Counted from the stretch's first letter, positions 53,933-63,811 are shown. The stretch is 64,000 nt of DNA from Vibrio celticus (GCF_024347335.1 NZ_AP025464.1:1674001-1738000), one strand, 5' to 3'. Notes: generated by a model from the letters alone, not told the origin. Made by a program: numbers and translations.

Positions 53933-55804
53933 GTGACAGTCCGAAACCTAATATCAATCATTAGCCTTTGTTGGTTGAGCTTAACTGCAGGAATGTGTTT
54001 AGCCGCTCAAACGGATCAAGAGGTTACAACGACAAGCACTGTTGAGTCGGAGCAGGTTATTGAGGTCGGTGTGCTGGCTATTCGAGGCAAGCTTTCCGCG
54101 CAGCAGCGTTGGCAGCCGACGATGGATTGGTTGTCGGAGCGCATTCCCGGCAAACACTTTGTTCTCAAGCCTTTCAACTTAGAAGAGATGGCTGACGCGG
54201 TAAAAGGTGTTGAGGTCGACTTTGTCATCACCAACCCGGGTCAGGCGGTACGATTAGGTCGTCAATATGACCTCTCTTGGATGGCGACTATGACCAGCCA
54301 TAACTTCGAAGATCGAAGCATCAGCAATACCCGAAGTATTGGTTCTGCCTTGGTGGTGAGAAGAATGTCACCTTATATCTCTCTCGAACAATTGAGCGGT
54401 AAGCCGATTGCGGCAGTATCTGAAAATGCATTTGGCGGCTATCTAACAATGCGTTATCAAGTGATGCAACAAGGGCTTAATCCCAACCATTTTTTCTCTA
54501 ACACCCAATTTTTAGGTTTCCCGATCGATGCCAGTTTGTATCAACTGCGTGAAGGACACATTGAAGCGGCTGTCGTACCAAGTTGTTTAGTTGAGAACAT
54601 GATCAGTGAAGGTTTGCTGGTGGCGGGGCAATATCGAATTATCGAGAATCAAGCACCAGAAGGATTCCGATGCCAAGTGTCTACGCCGTTGTACCCCAAC
54701 TGGTCGTTCGCCAAAACAGAGCGGGCTTCTTCGGCACTGGCCAAACAGATGAGTCAGGTGTTATTTGCGATGCCAAAAAGCAGTGCACCGGCCATTGCAG
54801 CGAATGCATCGGGTTGGACGTCACCGACAAGCCTGCTCTCGATAGACAAGCTTTATCAACAACTCGACATGCACCCACTTCAACAACCTTGGTGGAAAGA
54901 AGCGTTAATCTGGCTCAAGTACAATCAACAGTGGGCATGGGCGTTTTTTATTCTTGTCGTGTCTCTAAATGCTTACCACTTCTGGCTAGAATACAAATTC
55001 AGTCGCAGCAAAAAGCAGTTAGAAGCGACGCTGTACAAGCTGAAAAGTAAGAGTGAACAGCTAGAGCACTCACAACGTATCGCGGTAGTTGGTGAACTAG
55101 GAAGTAGCTTGGCACACGAGATTAATCAGCCTCTGGCAGCCATTAGGAATTATAGCGAAGGTGGTTTACTGCGGATTTCGAAGAACAAACCGCTGACTGA
55201 CATAGAGCCTGTATTTGAGAAGATCCAGTCTCAAGTGGATCGTGCTGACGCCATCATCCAGCGATTGAGAAACATGATCAAAAAACGCTCATCAGAGACA
55301 TCTCAGACCGATATCGAGCAGCTGCTTACAGACACCATTGAGTTACTGCAATTTCGATTACACAAGCACAAGATAACCATTGAACGTTATGCTGTGGGCA
55401 AACCTATCAAGTTAAATGTTGACCCTGTGGGTTTGCAACAGGTGATTGTAAACCTGATCAACAATGCAACGGACGCGTGTAGTGCACAGCAGCATCGCGA
55501 ACAAAGCGCTACGTCTGATATTGATAACAAAAACAGTGAGCCGGCGACAATTAAAGTGATTACCGAGTATCAACCGGATAAAATAATGTTGTCGATTATC
55601 GATAACGGAACGGGCTTAGATTTCACTGAACAAGAAGTGACTCAAGCCTTTGTGAGCAGCAAAGAAAACGGCTTGGGGTTAGGGCTCGCGATTTGCCAAG
55701 ATGTTATTGAAGATCACAGTGGTCAAATGACGATCACGTCACTTACTCCACATGGGTGTCATGTTGCGGTGACACTGCCTTTCTCTCTTTCAAATGATTC
55801 ATAA
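53933..55804 (+). CDS. ttrS: Tetrathionate sensor histidine kinase TtrS
   Basis: A 623-residue membrane kinase. A signal/TM segment at the N-terminus is followed by a periplasmic PhnD-like binding domain (about 40-310), a TM segment (WAWAFFILVVSLNAYHFWL, about 338-356) and a histidine kinase core: phospho-acceptor His about 395 in LAHEINQPLAAIRNYSEGG, N-box LINNATDAC and G-box IDNGTGLDF. It senses tetrathionate and phosphorylates TtrR. The GTG at 53933 follows GGAGAAAGAG; a GTG at 53915 is an alternative start. It is 11 bp upstream of ttrR. Confidence 0.93.
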   Translation: MTVRNLISIISLCWLSLTAGMCLAAQTDQEVTTTSTVESEQVIEVGVLAIRGKLSAQQRWQPTMDWLSERIPGKHFVLKPFNLEEMADAVKGVEVDFVITNPGQAVRLGRQYDLSWMATMTSHNFEDRSISNTRSIGSALVVRRMSPYISLEQLSGKPIAAVSENAFGGYLTMRYQVMQQGLNPNHFFSNTQFLGFPIDASLYQLREGHIEAAVVPSCLVENMISEGLLVAGQYRIIENQAPEGFRCQVSTPLYPNWSFAKTERASSALAKQMSQVLFAMPKSSAPAIAANASGWTSPTSLLSIDKLYQQLDMHPLQQPWWKEALIWLKYNQQWAWAFFILVVSLNAYHFWLEYKFSRSKKQLEATLYKLKSKSEQLEHSQRIAVVGELGSSLAHEINQPLAAIRNYSEGGLLRISKNKPLTDIEPVFEKIQSQVDRADAIIQRLRNMIKKRSSETSQTDIEQLLTDTIELLQFRLHKHKITIERYAVGKPIKLNVDPVGLQQVIVNLINNATDACSAQQHREQSATSDIDNKNSEPATIKVITEYQPDKIMLSIIDNGTGLDFTEQEVTQAFVSSKENGLGLGLAICQDVIEDHSGQMTITSLTPHGCHVAVTLPFSLSNDS

Positions 55805-55815
55805 GGAATCTTGTT

Positions 55816-56418
55816 ATGTCTGAACTTCATCAAAGGCTTCCTGTCTATGTGGTTGATGACGATGAGTCGATGCGCGACTCGTTGGTGTTCCTATTAGAAG
55901 AGCATGATTTCACTGTGTCAGCTTTTGAAGATGGGCCCAGCTTTTTGGACTCGGTGGATTTGAGTGCACCGGGTTGTGTGGTATTAGACAGCCGAATGCC
56001 AGAGATGAGAGGGCAGCAAGTTCATGAGTTGATGGTGAAAGCGCAGAGTCCTCTGTCGGTTATCTATCTGACTGGGCATGGCGATGTGCCAATGGCGGTG
56101 GAAGCCTTACGAGCCGGCGCGGTGAATTTCTTTCAAAAGCCAGTTAAAGGTAATGAGTTAGCTGAGGCAATCAAACAAGGTTTGGACGCTTCAGAAAAGC
56201 ACTTACACATGAATGTGTATCGCCAAGCGTACGCGTCGTTAACCGAGCGTGAGATAGACATCCTCAAACAAATTATCGACGGTAAGCGTAACCAGAAAAT
56301 AGCCGATGAATTGTGCATTGCAATGAGAACTGTGGAAGTACACCGAGCGAGTTTGATGAAGAAGTTTTCTGCGAAAACGGTCGCTGAGTTGGCATACATT
56401 TATGGGCAGCTTACCTAA
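55816..56418 (+). CDS. ttrR: Tetrathionate response regulator TtrR
   Basis: A 200-residue FixJ-type response regulator. The receiver domain has the acidic pocket YVVDDDES and phospho-acceptor Asp58 (VVLDSRMPEM); the LuxR-type helix-turn-helix is at about 135-195 (LTEREIDILKQI...RTVEVHRASLMKKFSAKT). Phosphorylated TtrR activates ttrBCA; by the shared operator it probably also activates tsdBA. The ribosome-binding site AAGGAATC lies between ttrS and ttrR. Confidence 0.93.
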   Translation: MSELHQRLPVYVVDDDESMRDSLVFLLEEHDFTVSAFEDGPSFLDSVDLSAPGCVVLDSRMPEMRGQQVHELMVKAQSPLSVIYLTGHGDVPMAVEALRAGAVNFFQKPVKGNELAEAIKQGLDASEKHLHMNVYRQAYASLTEREIDILKQIIDGKRNQKIADELCIAMRTVEVHRASLMKKFSAKTVAELAYIYGQLT

Positions 56419-56443
56419 CCTTAAATGTAAGAGATAGAGAGTG

Positions 56444-56467
56444 GGAAATCACGCCCTAGTGATTTCC
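56444..56467 (+). other. Hairpin without a T-run after ttrR
   Basis: GGAAATCAC pairs with GTGATTTCC over a 6-nt loop, 26 bp after the ttrR stop. No T-run follows, so it may be a processing or stabilising structure, or a factor-dependent terminator. Confidence 0.4.
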
Positions 56468-56653
56468 TGGTGAAAGGTGGTCTTCATAAGTCATCGATAT
56501 TGAAGAAAGATCACACCATTTATGGCGTGCATACGGATAGGTCTAAGTAGACTTTTTATCGTTATGTATTCCTGAGATACTGAACTGAGTTCATTTTAGG
56601 GCGGAACGTTTTAATAACGGCGCTTTTCCCTGTAATTCGAAACATTCACTATA

Positions 56654-56690
56654 GGTTGATAACTCCTCGACACCGAGGTTGGTATCAACC
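56654..56690 (+). promoter_or_regulatory. Nested hairpin in the leader of the Sel1-repeat gene
   Basis: GGTTGATA (56654-56661) pairs with TATCAACC (56683-56690), enclosing CCTCG-ACAC-CGAGG (56665-56678). It ends 20 bp before the ATG at 56711, so the structure could control ribosome access. No known riboswitch was recognised. Confidence 0.5.
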
Positions 56691-56710
56691 GAGTTAGGTT
56701 AAAATATTTT

Positions 56711-57919
56711 ATGAGTACAATGGGAATCGCAATTGGTGCGACGGCTCTTTCGTTAATACTTGTCGCCGTGTGGTTGATCTCTTTATCGCTAAGAAAGCAG
56801 CGCTTGGAACAAGAACGTAAGGCTCGTGCTGTCGCTTACCGAAAAGCGATTGAAAAAGCGCGCATACAAGAGCAAAAAGAGCGTCACTTCAAAGCCGAAA
56901 CCGGTCATGTACCGTCGATTTTGTATTTGGCAAAAGAAGCTGAACGTAACAATATAAAGGAAGCTCTGTATTGGTACGATAAAGCGGCGCAACTCGATAA
57001 TATCAATGGCATGTACGGCATTGTGCGCCTAAGCATGAAGCGTAAAGAAGACCTCATTTTAAGAGAGAAAGCCAACTTTTGGCAGCTAGCAATCTCTGCT
57101 TTAGACAATGACGTATCGGCGAAATTCGAGATGGGCAAAGCGCTCGTCTTTGGTCGTGGAACCGATAAAAACATCCCTAAGGGTTATACCTATATTGAAG
57201 AGTCTGCGGCTGGTGGTAATACCGAAGCGATGCTGTTTATCGGTGACTGGTGTCTCGATAAAGAGAATCCAGATTACTCGGCTGAAAGATCTGTCGAGTG
57301 GTACCAAAAGGCCGCTGAAAAAAACAACCTAGACGGCAAGATCAAACTCGGTATGAGTTACTTGAACGGTGTGGGTGTTGAGCCTAACCATGGTGAGGCT
57401 GTTTACTGGTTTGAGACAGCCGCAGAAAAGAACAGTGCAGAAGCGATGTTTAGAGCAGGCGAAGCTTGGATCGACCATGGTGAACACGGCAACGCCATCG
57501 CTTATATCTGGTTATTCCTATCAGCTCATTTTGGCTACTCAGAAGCCAAACATTTGAGGGATAAAATCGGCGGGGAGCTTGGTGTAGATGCCGTCGTGGG
57601 CTTACAGGCTCTGACTAAGCCGATAATGACTAAGCTGACCCAAGAAGCAATCACTAAGCACTCAATCATTAAAGCGCTCAACAAGCTCTACAAGCGTAAT
57701 ATACCGATTCCGAAGAAAGTGAAAGAAGCGTCTGATGAAGAAGGTGAGGCGCTAAATGTAGATGCGAGCCATTTAGAGACTCAAACGGCGAGCGCTCAAG
57801 ATACGAATGTTGATTACAGCCAGCAACCTAATACCGAGCAAGCATCAACAGAGATACAAACGACACCAAATAGTGATCCTCTAGATTTCAGTCAGTCTAA
57901 CTGGAACAGAAACCAGTAA
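56711..57919 (+). CDS. Membrane-anchored Sel1/TPR-like repeat protein
   Basis: A 402-residue protein with an N-terminal transmembrane segment (about residues 3-26), then a basic, Glu-rich coiled-coil stretch (about 28-62) and at least four Sel1-type repeats (about 75-270; for example AKFEMGKALVFGRGTDKNIPKGYTYIEESA and GKIKLGMSYLNGVGVEPNHGEAVYWFETAA). The C-terminal 70 residues are acidic, Gln/Thr/Ser-rich and probably disordered. The cytoplasmic repeats suggest a protein-interaction role. The specific function is unknown. It is monocistronic with its own terminator. Confidence 0.82.
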   Translation: MSTMGIAIGATALSLILVAVWLISLSLRKQRLEQERKARAVAYRKAIEKARIQEQKERHFKAETGHVPSILYLAKEAERNNIKEALYWYDKAAQLDNINGMYGIVRLSMKRKEDLILREKANFWQLAISALDNDVSAKFEMGKALVFGRGTDKNIPKGYTYIEESAAGGNTEAMLFIGDWCLDKENPDYSAERSVEWYQKAAEKNNLDGKIKLGMSYLNGVGVEPNHGEAVYWFETAAEKNSAEAMFRAGEAWIDHGEHGNAIAYIWLFLSAHFGYSEAKHLRDKIGGELGVDAVVGLQALTKPIMTKLTQEAITKHSIIKALNKLYKRNIPIPKKVKEASDEEGEALNVDASHLETQTASAQDTNVDYSQQPNTEQASTEIQTTPNSDPLDFSQSNWNRNQ

Positions 57920-57986
57920 ATTGAACTCATTGGTTGTGTACGGTTGATAGGTCGTTTTAGCTCTAATCGAGAAATTCAAGACAACA

Positions 57987-58013
57987 AAAAGGGAAGCTGA
58001 TGCTTCCCTTTTT
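57987..58013 (+). terminator. Terminator after the Sel1-repeat gene
   Basis: The 11-bp stem AAAAGGGAAGC/GCTTCCCTTTT with loop TGAT is followed by TTATTT. Confidence 0.88.
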
Positions 58014-58032
58014 ATTTATCTGCTATTTACTT

Positions 58033-58126
58033 TTAGAGCTTAGAGCTTAGAGCTTAGAGCTTAGAGCTTAGAGCTTAGAGCTTAGAGCTTAGAGTGAAAG
58101 CCTAATACCTAATACCTAATACCTAA
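58033..58126. repeat. Two adjacent heptamer tandem repeats beside sstT
   Basis: TTAGAGC is repeated almost nine times at 58033-58094, followed after seven bases by about 3.6 copies of CTAATAC at 58102-58126. They fill the gap between the Sel1 terminator and the sstT stop at 58134. Short perfect repeats of this kind usually vary in copy number between strains. Confidence 0.9.
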
Positions 58127-58133
58127 GAGCTTA

Positions 58134-59348
58134 TTAAGCTTTGTTTTGCTCAGCTTTACATACAGCCGCAGTGAACACGACGTCTGTTGAGCTGTTAAGC
58201 GCTGTTTCAGCTGAATCTTGAATCACACCGATAATGAAACCAACCGCTACAACCTGCATCGCTACATCGTTAGAAATACCGAATAGGCCACACGCTAGTG
58301 GGATAAGCAGCAGTGAACCGCCAGCAACACCCGATGCGCCACATGCTGAAATTGCAGCAACAAGGCTTAGTAGAATCGCAGTGAAGATATCAATCTCAAT
58401 ACCCATTGTGTGTACAGCAGCAAGTGTTAACACAGTGATGGTAATTGCAGCACCCGCCATGTTGATCGTTGCGCCTAGAGGGATAGATACAGAGTAAGTA
58501 TCTTCGTCTAGGTTTAGCTTCTTACAAAGGTTCATGTTCACTGGGATGTTTGCAGCACTTGAACGAGTGAAGAATGCCGTTACACCAGATTCACGAATAC
58601 ATTGCAGTACAAGTGGGTATGGGTTCTGTTTTGTTTTTGCAAATACAAGCAGTGGGTTAACCACAAGTGCAATGATCAGCATTGAGCTTAGTAGAACCGC
58701 TAGCAGTTGACCGTAGCTTGCTAGTGCATCGAAGCCCGTTGTTGCGAATGTTGTCGAAACAAGACCGAAGATACCAAATGGTGCAAGACGAATAATGAAG
58801 CGAACAATGTGTGAAACACTGTGGCTAAGGTCTTCGAAAACCGCTTTGGTTGTTGCAGATGCGTGGTGCAGTGCAAGACCAAGACCGATTGCCCAAGCAA
58901 GAATACCGATGTAGTTTGCGTTCATTAGCGCACTAACTGGGTTATCTACAAGCTTGAATAGAAGGGTATGAAGAACTTCCGCGATACCTTGAGGAGGGTT
59001 AGCACCTTCAGCGCCAGCAACCAGTGTCAAAGTGGTTGGGAACATGAAGCTCAGTACGACAGCAGTCAGTGCAGCAGAAAACGTACCAATCAGGTAAAGC
59101 ACAATGATCGGACGCATATGAGTATGCTGACCTTTCTTTTGGTTTGCGATAGAAGCTGCAACAAGAATGAATACTAAAATTGGGGCAACAGCTTTCAGAG
59201 CACCAACAAACAGACTACCTAGTAGGCCTGCGTCTTGAGCTGCTGAAGGAGAAACCATGGCGAGAACGACACCGAAAACAATACCAGCAAGGATCTGTAG
59301 AACGAGATTTCCACGAGCGATGCGGGCGAGCATGTTGTGATTTTGCAT
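58134..59348 (-). CDS. sstT: Serine/threonine:Na+ symporter SstT
   Basis: A 404-residue inner-membrane transporter of the DAACS (dicarboxylate/amino acid:cation symporter) family, the usual SstT length. It has eight or so hydrophobic segments with the family's Ser-rich motif FFTRSSAANIPVNM and the conserved GATINMAGAA and CGASGVAGGSL. It imports L-serine and L-threonine with sodium. The start is ATG at 59348. Heptamer repeats lie directly after the stop codon. Confidence 0.95.
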   Translation of the reverse strand: MQNHNMLARIARGNLVLQILAGIVFGVVLAMVSPSAAQDAGLLGSLFVGALKAVAPILVFILVAASIANQKKGQHTHMRPIIVLYLIGTFSAALTAVVLSFMFPTTLTLVAGAEGANPPQGIAEVLHTLLFKLVDNPVSALMNANYIGILAWAIGLGLALHHASATTKAVFEDLSHSVSHIVRFIIRLAPFGIFGLVSTTFATTGFDALASYGQLLAVLLSSMLIIALVVNPLLVFAKTKQNPYPLVLQCIRESGVTAFFTRSSAANIPVNMNLCKKLNLDEDTYSVSIPLGATINMAGAAITITVLTLAAVHTMGIEIDIFTAILLSLVAAISACGASGVAGGSLLLIPLACGLFGISNDVAMQVVAVGFIIGVIQDSAETALNSSTDVVFTAAVCKAEQNKA

Positions 59349-59984
59349 AAAATACCTGCAATTGTTAATTTATTATAGTGATGTATCTTTTTATAAAGTT
59401 GTACCAAATCCAACTATACACTAGTGGAATGGGCGGTCATATTAGCGGGATCTAAGAGGGTGTCTAGGAATAGTTTACTTTTAGGGTGATTGTTTGCGCC
59501 ATGTGGTGCTTTTAGAGCTAAATGTTAAATATTTGTGCTTTTGTTGAGGTGTAAGTCTGCTGAATAATGTTCCATTGGCTTAATGTTCTAGTATTTATGG
59601 GATGTAAACCATTACTGATAAAAACATTGTGTTCGGAAATAGCTGCCTAAACTTGTATAGGTAAAAAAGCCACTTCAACAGACATCATAGACCTCACCTG
59701 CTTTGCTTAATCTACGTTGGTGCATGACTTGCCATATTTTGTCGTTATCTAATCTTTCTATCGGCATTCCCACTTACTTAAGCAGCGTTAGCTGTGAATC
59801 TCATCAGCTCTCCTTAATAGCGTTAGGCTACTGAACTTAATACCTTGCTACTTTGATATACCGCACACATTATCCGGTAGTTTATATCAAAATATTATTT
59901 TATATGACGTAATTTATCTAAAATTGCCGTTGTAAGTGGGTGGCATATATCCTGTGTTGGTCTTAATTTACAAGAGTATGAGCA
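59349..59984. other. 636-bp intergenic region between sstT and the yiaW-like gene
   Basis: No ORF of note is seen. It contains the sstT promoter side and, near the right end, an inverted repeat TTTGATATA-CCG...CGG-TAG-TTTATATCAAA (59852-59891) in the likely promoter area of the yiaW-yiaV operon. I see no RNA gene in the remainder. Confidence 0.5.
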
Positions 59985-60305
59985 ATGAGTTTAATCAGTA
60001 TCCCTTATGTAGAGACCTCTGCAGATACCGTTTTACATATAGCAGCCGCTATCGTGCTGATCAGCACCATAGCGGCTGGCCTGTTCGGTTTTTGGAAGCT
60101 TCACGAGATCCCTATTCAAAAGGCTCATAAGACTGACCACCATCAGATAGGGTTGATTACCGCGCTCACTTGGATTGGCTTCATTTGGCACTGGGTGTGG
60201 GTGCTCGCCATTATCATTGCTTTTGTAGATTTTGAAAAAGCCATTATTCGGTTACGGGATTTATGGAACTCGCCGACTCAAGTTAATCAATCAGAGGATG
60301 TCTAA
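59985..60305 (+). CDS. DUF3302 small membrane protein (YiaW-like)
   Basis: A 106-residue inner-membrane protein with two hydrophobic segments (about 18-38 and 58-80), similar to E. coli YiaW. It precedes the HlyD-type gene directly: its stop is immediately followed by the next ATG. In E. coli the yiaW and yiaV pair is also adjacent. It probably forms part of a YiaV-type export or envelope complex; the function is unknown. Confidence 0.83.
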   Translation: MSLISIPYVETSADTVLHIAAAIVLISTIAAGLFGFWKLHEIPIQKAHKTDHHQIGLITALTWIGFIWHWVWVLAIIIAFVDFEKAIIRLRDLWNSPTQVNQSEDV

Positions 60306-61471
60306 ATGTTAGAAGGTTTAGCTGTTTGGTGTTTGTTCATCTATTTATTAAGACTTGTTGGCATGCCTTGGAACACAGGGACGAAAGCATTCGCTTATCT
60401 AGGAGGAAGTGGTTGGTTGTTGTTTGTGTGGGTTGGATTAATTAACTATACACCAATGGATTTGTCGGGAGGCTCTGTGGTGCAGTCTCCTCACATTCAG
60501 CTTCGCCCAACCTCAACCAATGTCTCGGGTAAGGTCGATCAGATTTATATCACCCCGAACCAACGCATTGAGAAAGGGCAGTTAATCTATGAGATTGAAA
60601 ACGAGCCTTATCAAATTGCTTATGAACAAGCGAAGATTTCGCGCGACTCGGCAAACGTAGCGGTTAGCACTGCGGCTGAAGAAGTAAAAATCGCTGAATC
60701 CAGCTATCAGGCAGCGTTACATGATTTTGAAATGACACAAAGTGAGCTTTCAGCTGCTCAGTCAAATAGAGACTTACAGAAAAGAACGTTGAAGCGTTAT
60801 CTTGAACAAAACCGAGTCGTGCGTAATACGATCACTGAAAGCATGATTGATAACCAGCAAACGGTCGCCGATTCTGCTGTGTACACTGTGGCCAAGCTTG
60901 AGTCACAGCTGAGCAAAAAGAAATCTGATGTAGAGAAAGCCAAGCTACAAATAACCAAAGCGGAACTCTCGGTTGAATCCCGTCAGTCAAACTTTAACGA
61001 AACAATTCAGAAGGTGAATAAAGCGAAATGGGATCTTGATAGCACCAAGATTTATGCACCCGCTGATGGCTTTGTGACTAACTTTATTCTTCGTGAAGGT
61101 CAGCTTGTTTCTAGAGTTCCACGATTGCAGATGTACACCAACGAGAAATACGTATTGATGAGAGTGAATCATCAAGCGATCAGAAATGTTAAACCGGGTC
61201 AATTGGCTGAATTTACAACAAACAAGAATAGCTGTCGCGTAGCCGACAGTTTTATTCAGAGTTGAACAAGCCCGTGCTTCTTCTTTATTAGTAATTTTCG
61301 GCTAGGGGTGAGAGGCTTCTTTTGAGTAGTGTCTTTCTTAAGGGCGAGTAAATCTAGAGCGTGATTCATTGTAGCATCACACCTTTAGTTTTCTGATTTA
61401 TATCATATATTTACACCCTCCCTTTTTAGTTATAGTTAATGCTATTCTCCTTATTATCGTTTGCCTTTCGG

Positions 61472-62534
61472 CTAGATCGGTCGAGTTATCCCCACACAAG
61501 CCATCGTGCTCTGACAGCAAGGGCATGGCCGTACAGCTCGAGGTTTTAGGTGTGGCTTCTAATTCAGAAGCAATGCTCTCTGGTAAAAGAATAATTGGAT
61601 TTGAACGCATAGCTGTCTAGCATTGCCTCGAAGGAAGCCATAATCTCGTACTCGTTGCATACCCCTAGGAAGCACATGTTGTAAAATAAGCCATAAAAAC
61701 TCAAGTATGGGGAGCGTACGTGTTTGTCGCTGCTTCGTTTGACTGTCTTGATACTGGAAAGTGACATCACTTTCAGTGATGTTGAGGATATCGTTATCTG
61801 GAAGGACGCCTCGATAAAGGTATCGTGACAGATATTCTAAGGCATGAAGTCCATACCCGACACATCGACAATCAACAACCCATGTTTTAGGCACATTTTG
61901 AGGCAGCATCATCTCTGCATCGTGATGAATCATGTCTAACAACCTAGCTCGCCATACTTTTGCCAATGCGAATTCATTATATAAGTAGCCCTTTTTCCCC
62001 TTGCCACTCATGCCTCTTTGAATCATATTGCCCCCCTGCAACAATGACATGGAGGTGAGGGTGTAACTCTCTTTTTCGACTGTGTGTATGAAGGACAATG
62101 GTAAACCCTAGTTCACCTTTTGATTGCCGACGAGCAAAGTCTTTCAATGTTGAGGACGCAGCAGTGAACATCGCTTGATAAAGAGCCTTTGGATTTCGAC
62201 GAGCCAAAGACCTAAGCTCATAAGGCACAGTAAACGTCACCATATAATAGTGAGTGGGTAACAGTTTTCGCTTCTGTCTTTCAAGCCAACCTGATGTGGT
62301 ACTGTGCTGGCATTGGGGGCAATGCCGATTACCACACGATAAGGCCAGTCTGTCATCATGATGACAGTGTGAGCAATACCATTGTGATAACCCTTGCTTC
62401 TCAGTCTTGCAGCGTAACATCGCTGCAATCGCCTTTCTGGTGTCAGTGCTAAAACGATAGCCGTATTTATACTCAAGTTGATTCTTGTATTGGCGAAGTA
62501 ACTCAATAAAAGTGCTCATACATTCAGCTCCCAA
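61472..62534 (-). pseudogene. IS91-family transposase, frameshifted
   Basis: The N-terminal part (62534-61977) has a zinc-finger region (CSHCHHDDRLALSCGNRHCPQCQ), QKRKLLPTHYYMVTFTVPYEL and the HUH metal motif HPHLHVIVAGG. A run of four G (coding strand, near 62000) adds one base and shifts the frame. Reading on in the shifted frame gives the expected GKKGYLYNEFALAKVWRARLLDM and a long C-terminal part. A TAG at 61559-61561 then interrupts the frame before a final Cys-rich segment (RPCPCCQSTMACVG) ending at 61472. With a frameshift plus a stop, it is probably inactive, unless the G-run reflects a sequencing error. Confidence 0.85.
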
Positions 62535-63406
62535 TCGAGGCGAAGCTTATCGGCCAACTGGTTGAGTGCCTGATTCGCATCGTGCAATTTCAATTGAGTC
62601 ATTTGTGTGTAGCGAGCGGTGGTATTTAGGCTGCTATGGCCCAGTAGTATTTGCAGCGAACGCAGATCTAACCCTTGCTCTAGAAGGTGTGTCGCAAAGC
62701 AGTGACGTAAAGAGTGAGGTGTAATTCGTTTGTAGATACCACATTCGTTGATGACCTTCTTTAGTGCTTTTTGAGCACCTTGATCGTTAGGGCTAACATC
62801 ACAGCACTTCCCTTTACTTGGGAAAAGAAGATTAGGGTGTCGATGGGTGCACCAGTAGCGACGAAGCGCATGCAGGGTTCGATTTGGGATTGGAACCAGC
62901 CTATCTTTACCTCCCTTAGCATGACGAATATGGACTCGCATGGTATGGCTATCAATATCAGGAATAGTAATGTGAAGCGCTTCATTGATTCTTAGCCCCA
63001 TTGTATAAATGGTGAGAAACAGCACTTTGTAGCGGGTCTCTCGAGTCGCGTTGATGACTTGAGCGACTTGCTCTGGGGATATGATATTAGGGAGCCGCTT
63101 TACTTTAGGTGGCTTAACAATACCTATCCATTCCCATTGTTTATCCAGCGTATGTTTATAGAAGAATTGAAGCCCACAGCGGTCAAGCTTAATGGTACTC
63201 CATGAGACTTGTCCTATAAGTTGACTGAAGTATCGTCGTAAATCTTCAATCGTTAGCGTGTCAGGGCAGCGGTCAAAGTACTGTGTTATTCGTCTAACTG
63301 CGAGTGAGTAAGCTTGGATCGTTTTTGGACGTTTTCCTTGAAGCTTTAATTGAGTAAGGTGTTGTTGATGTAGATCGTCGAAACGTAGTTGTTCGGAAGG
63401 CGTCAT
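62516..63406 (-). CDS. Tyrosine recombinase of the IS91-type element
   Basis: A 296-residue phage-type integrase. The N-terminal SAM-like DNA-binding domain (about 15-95) is followed by the catalytic domain with Arg in GLRINEALH, His-x-x-Arg in HSLRHCFATHLL, the second His in LLGHSSLNTTARY, and the nucleophile Tyr in that same segment. It appears intact and overlaps the transposase start by 19 bp, so the two genes are cotranscribed. It may resolve or process element intermediates. Confidence 0.92.
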   Translation of the reverse strand: MTPSEQLRFDDLHQQHLTQLKLQGKRPKTIQAYSLAVRRITQYFDRCPDTLTIEDLRRYFSQLIGQVSWSTIKLDRCGLQFFYKHTLDKQWEWIGIVKPPKVKRLPNIISPEQVAQVINATRETRYKVLFLTIYTMGLRINEALHITIPDIDSHTMRVHIRHAKGGKDRLVPIPNRTLHALRRYWCTHRHPNLLFPSKGKCCDVSPNDQGAQKALKKVINECGIYKRITPHSLRHCFATHLLEQGLDLRSLQILLGHSSLNTTARYTQMTQLKLHDANQALNQLADKLRLDWELNV

Positions 63407-63811
63407 AATATACTCTCCAGTAAAGCACCATCGATATGATGGTGGTACTAAAGAGTATGGTTATCAGAAGAGTATCTTTTCTGCCGCAGAGCGGCTTCGT
63501 TCAACGCCAGTTTATCCAGGGAAAGTATTCACGGCAGAGGTTGAAGGTATTATTGAAGCAACCGGCGAAGCGCAAAGTAACTTGCTTGGCTTTGACCAGA
63601 ATGTTCGCTCTACGACAGGCAAGAACCTACAAAACAAACATCACTTTGTTAGGTTGAAAGTCTTTGAACCTGAAGGCTATAGCGTACCAGTCGGCTCGGT
63701 TGGTTTAGCTTGGATTAGCGGAGAAAAGCCAACAGAGCTTATGGCGTTTCTTGATGTAATACGTGGAATCATTTTACGTATGAAGTCGCAGCTCTATTAC
63801 TTCTACTCTTT

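Larger units (their letters stand above)
61227..63512 (-). mobile_element. IS91-type (rolling-circle) insertion element with a tyrosine recombinase gene
   Basis: The element carries a damaged IS91-type HUH transposase and a tyrosine recombinase, both on the minus strand. The left boundary is next to CAAG at 61223-61226 (CTTG on the transposase strand), the tetranucleotide type used by IS91 at its origin end, and just inside lies the stem CTGTCG/CGACAG. The right end has the stem GCCGC-AGA-GCGGC at 63483-63495. As expected for this family there are no terminal inverted repeats and no target duplication. The right boundary is estimated from where yiaV resumes and may be off by some bases. Confidence 0.75.

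Noticed and set aside
58033..58126. Possible CRISPR array
   Set aside because: Units of 7 bp with no spacers; a simple tandem repeat.
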